The notes below the pieces were generated by a model. That model was not told where the DNA came from, made no database searches, and saw nothing but the letters and a program-made list of their open reading frames with translations. Below are positions 12,760 to 14,416 of a stretch of 14,416 nucleotides of DNA, piece by piece (position 1 is the first letter of the stretch; each line of letters begins with the position of its first letter). Both the position numbers and the translations under genes were made by a program. Source of the DNA: Bacillota bacterium. GTDB taxonomy: Bacteria; Bacillota; Clostridia; Christensenellales; CAG-138. The stretch lies in assembly GCA_023395595.1 (NCBI GenBank), contig JAEWYO010000076.1, positions 1-14,416 of the forward strand, in the 5' to 3' direction.

Positions 12760-14247
12760 TTGAATAAACACATTATCATTGTTGGCGCAGGGCTCGCCGG
12801 TCTTACGTCAGGCATCTATGCCCGACAGAGTGGATTTGACACGACGATTTATGAAAGCCACACAATACCGGGCGGCGCATCCACCAGTTGGCGCAGAAAA
12901 GGCTATTATTTCGAAGGCGGATTGCATTGGTTGACCGGGTCTTCGCCCAAAACACAGCTCAACAAACTCTGGCGCGAAGTTGGTGCGCTCGACGACACGG
13001 TGAATATCTATGATCGAGACCCATTCTTTAGTTTTGAACAGGATGGAAAACGCGCCTGCCTTTACCGCGACGTGGAGAAGCTGCGCGCGCATCTAACGGA
13101 ATTGTCTCCTGTCGATCGAAAGGAGATTGATAAACTTTGCGCGGACATTAAGAAGTTCACCAAAGCGGAGATGCCGGTGATGGATCTGCCGAAGATGAAG
13201 GCGAAATATCCGGCAAAGCCATCCGTCTGGAGTATGCTCGCCATGCTGCCTGCACTCACCTGTATGAAATACTACCAAGACCTCTCCATAGGCGAGTATG
13301 CGGAGAAATTCCAAAGCCCGCAGATTCGGAATCTTCTGATCGAAATGATCGGCAAAGAGTATTCCGCATCCAGCGCGATGTTTACCATCGCAACGCTTGC
13401 AGCCGGAGACGGCGGATATCCAACCGGCGGGTCGGTGGCGATGGCGACTCGTATGGCGCGCTATTATGAATCGCTTGGTGGAAAAATCGTGTATCAAACG
13501 CCTGTTGATAAAGTTATCATTTCGAATGGAACCGCAACGGGCGTCGTCATCGCGGGGGAAACGATCCCGGCGGATGCGGTCATTGTGACAAAAGACACCT
13601 TAAGCGCGATTGATACGCTCTTTGACGAGCCGATTCAGGAACGCTGGGCGGAGAAGATGCGCCGCTTAGCCGCGCCGATTCTGAATGTCTTTGTCGGACT
13701 CGGCATAGAGGCGGATTTGAAAGATCTGCCGGAGAGCCTCACGTTCCCGTTGCACGAACCGCTCAAGATCGGCAATCTTACATATCCATGCATCGGCATC
13801 AACAATTACGCAGGCTTTGCCGGCTATGCACCAGAGGGTTGCAGTGCGATGACGACGGTGCTGATTGGAGATAGCTATGATTACTGGAAGCAGTGCAAAG
13901 AAGACGGTGCATATGAAGCGCAGAAGCAGCGAGTCGCCGAGGCGGTGATTCACGCGGTAGAGGAGAAATTTCCGCAAGCAGTGGGGAAGATCACAGTTTG
14001 GGATGTCGCAACGCCGCTGACCTACGAGCGATATCTTGGCTCCTTCAAAGGAAGCTGGATGTCCGTGATGAAAAAAGGACAGGGGATGATGCAGTATCCC
14101 GTCAAGCCGGAGAGCATCCAGCGCCTGTATTTTGCAGGACAACGGCTGGTTTCACCCGGCGGCACACCGGTTGCGCTTTCCACCGGGCGTGAGGCGGTGC
14201 AGCATCTTTGCCGAGACACCGACACGATGTTTCAAGCGAATTATTAA
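12760..14247 (+). CDS. FAD-dependent oxidoreductase, phytoene desaturase/retinol saturase-like
   Basis: This 495-residue flavoprotein begins with an FAD-binding Rossmann motif, IIIVGAGLAGLTSGIYARQSG (dinucleotide glycines at 9, 11 and 14), and ends with the family's C-terminal FAD block, YFAGQRLVSPGGTPVALSTGREA. PGGASTSWRRKGYYFEGGLHWL follows the first strand, as in CrtI-type desaturases and retinol saturases. Members reduce or desaturate polyenes and other lipids; no carotenoid genes are nearby, so the substrate is open. The start is TTG at 12760, eight bases after an excellent AGGAGG at 12746-12751. It is cotranscribed with tetR, which probably controls it. An intrinsic hairpin follows. Confidence 0.88.
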   Translation: MNKHIIIVGAGLAGLTSGIYARQSGFDTTIYESHTIPGGASTSWRRKGYYFEGGLHWLTGSSPKTQLNKLWREVGALDDTVNIYDRDPFFSFEQDGKRACLYRDVEKLRAHLTELSPVDRKEIDKLCADIKKFTKAEMPVMDLPKMKAKYPAKPSVWSMLAMLPALTCMKYYQDLSIGEYAEKFQSPQIRNLLIEMIGKEYSASSAMFTIATLAAGDGGYPTGGSVAMATRMARYYESLGGKIVYQTPVDKVIISNGTATGVVIAGETIPADAVIVTKDTLSAIDTLFDEPIQERWAEKMRRLAAPILNVFVGLGIEADLKDLPESLTFPLHEPLKIGNLTYPCIGINNYAGFAGYAPEGCSAMTTVLIGDSYDYWKQCKEDGAYEAQKQRVAEAVIHAVEEKFPQAVGKITVWDVATPLTYERYLGSFKGSWMSVMKKGQGMMQYPVKPESIQRLYFAGQRLVSPGGTPVALSTGREAVQHLCRDTDTMFQANY

Positions 14248-14268
14248 TCTCAATGCTTTGGGAAAACA

Positions 14269-14295
14269 AAAGAGCGGGATTGCCTCCCGCTCTTT
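14269..14295. terminator. Bidirectional hairpin after the oxidoreductase gene
   Basis: AAAGAGCGGGA (14269-14279) and TCCCGCTCTTT (14285-14295) form a perfect 11-base stem with a five-base loop. On the plus strand only TTT, inside the stem, then GTGTAT follows. On the minus strand TTTTGTTTTCC follows, a better T-tract, suggesting that a minus-strand gene also ends nearby. Confidence 0.75.
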
Positions 14296-14416
14296 GTGTA
14301 TCCGCTGGTGTGGTTTTCTTCGTAGAGCATCTTAATGTCGCGCGTTTGGGGGCGATTTTAACGCCGTAAGACTTGCACGAGGGAACGTCTTATCCAAGTA
14401 TAAAATCGACTCCAGA
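14296..14416. other. Right edge, no gene assigned
   Basis: No plus-strand frame continues through here. Three minus-strand frames enter from the right edge and stop at about 14390, 14360 and 14332. The last (ending SPPNARH) would stop 36 bases before the hairpin and could be the end of a gene, but I cannot choose between the frames. TAAGAC/GTCTTA and GGCG/CGCC short inverted repeats are present; no known RNA is recognised. Confidence 0.3.

Overview
The window looks like ordinary chromosome from an anaerobic Gram-positive bacterium, most likely a clostridial member of the Bacillota with mid-range GC. This is an inference. It rests on strong AGGAGG-type ribosome binding sites, clear TTGACA/TATAAT-type promoters with 17-base spacers, an oxygen-independent class III ribonucleotide reductase with its activase, an L,D-transpeptidase lipoprotein, and GAACN4GTTC operator-like dyads. 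I see no phage, insertion sequence, CRISPR array or rRNA.

Layout. Positions 1-33 hold the first codons of a minus-strand gene that leaves the window. Positions 34-527 are a long regulatory stretch carrying two pairs of NrdR-box-like sites over two candidate nrdD promoters. nrdD (528-2603) and nrdG (2730-3413) make deoxyribonucleotides without oxygen; a strong intrinsic terminator lies between them. A minus-strand TVP38/DedA-type membrane protein (3466-4230) diverges from a plus-strand L,D-transpeptidase lipoprotein (4475-5737), whose mRNA may be leaderless. A tRNA-Glu(CUC) gene with its own promoter and terminator follows at 5857-5932, minus strand. Next is a minus-strand PlsC-type acyltransferase with a zinc ribbon and an extra C-terminal domain (6032-7297).

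Two three-gene minus-strand operons come next. The first (9485 down to 7433) encodes a double-CDGSH iron-sulfur protein, an alpha/beta hydrolase and an isochorismatase-type cysteine hydrolase. A perfect 17-base dyad covers the -10 of its promoter. The second (11896 down to 9630) encodes a YgiD-type extradiol dioxygenase, a pirin and an NADPH-dependent FMN reductase. This set suggests handling of quinones, catechols or electrophiles. Divergent from it, on the plus strand, are a TetR-family regulator (12153-12728) and a TTG-started FAD-dependent phytoene-desaturase-like oxidoreductase (12760-14247).

The most interesting signals are regulatory. They are the duplicated NrdR-box pairs, a competing-structure leader over the start codon of the leftmost gene, a leaderless lipoprotein gene, and matching GAACN4GTTC dyads at the transcription starts of the two divergent operons, which imply one shared regulator. 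No clearly new multi-gene system is evident. The CDGSH operon and the acyltransferase fusion are the least explained protein-level items.
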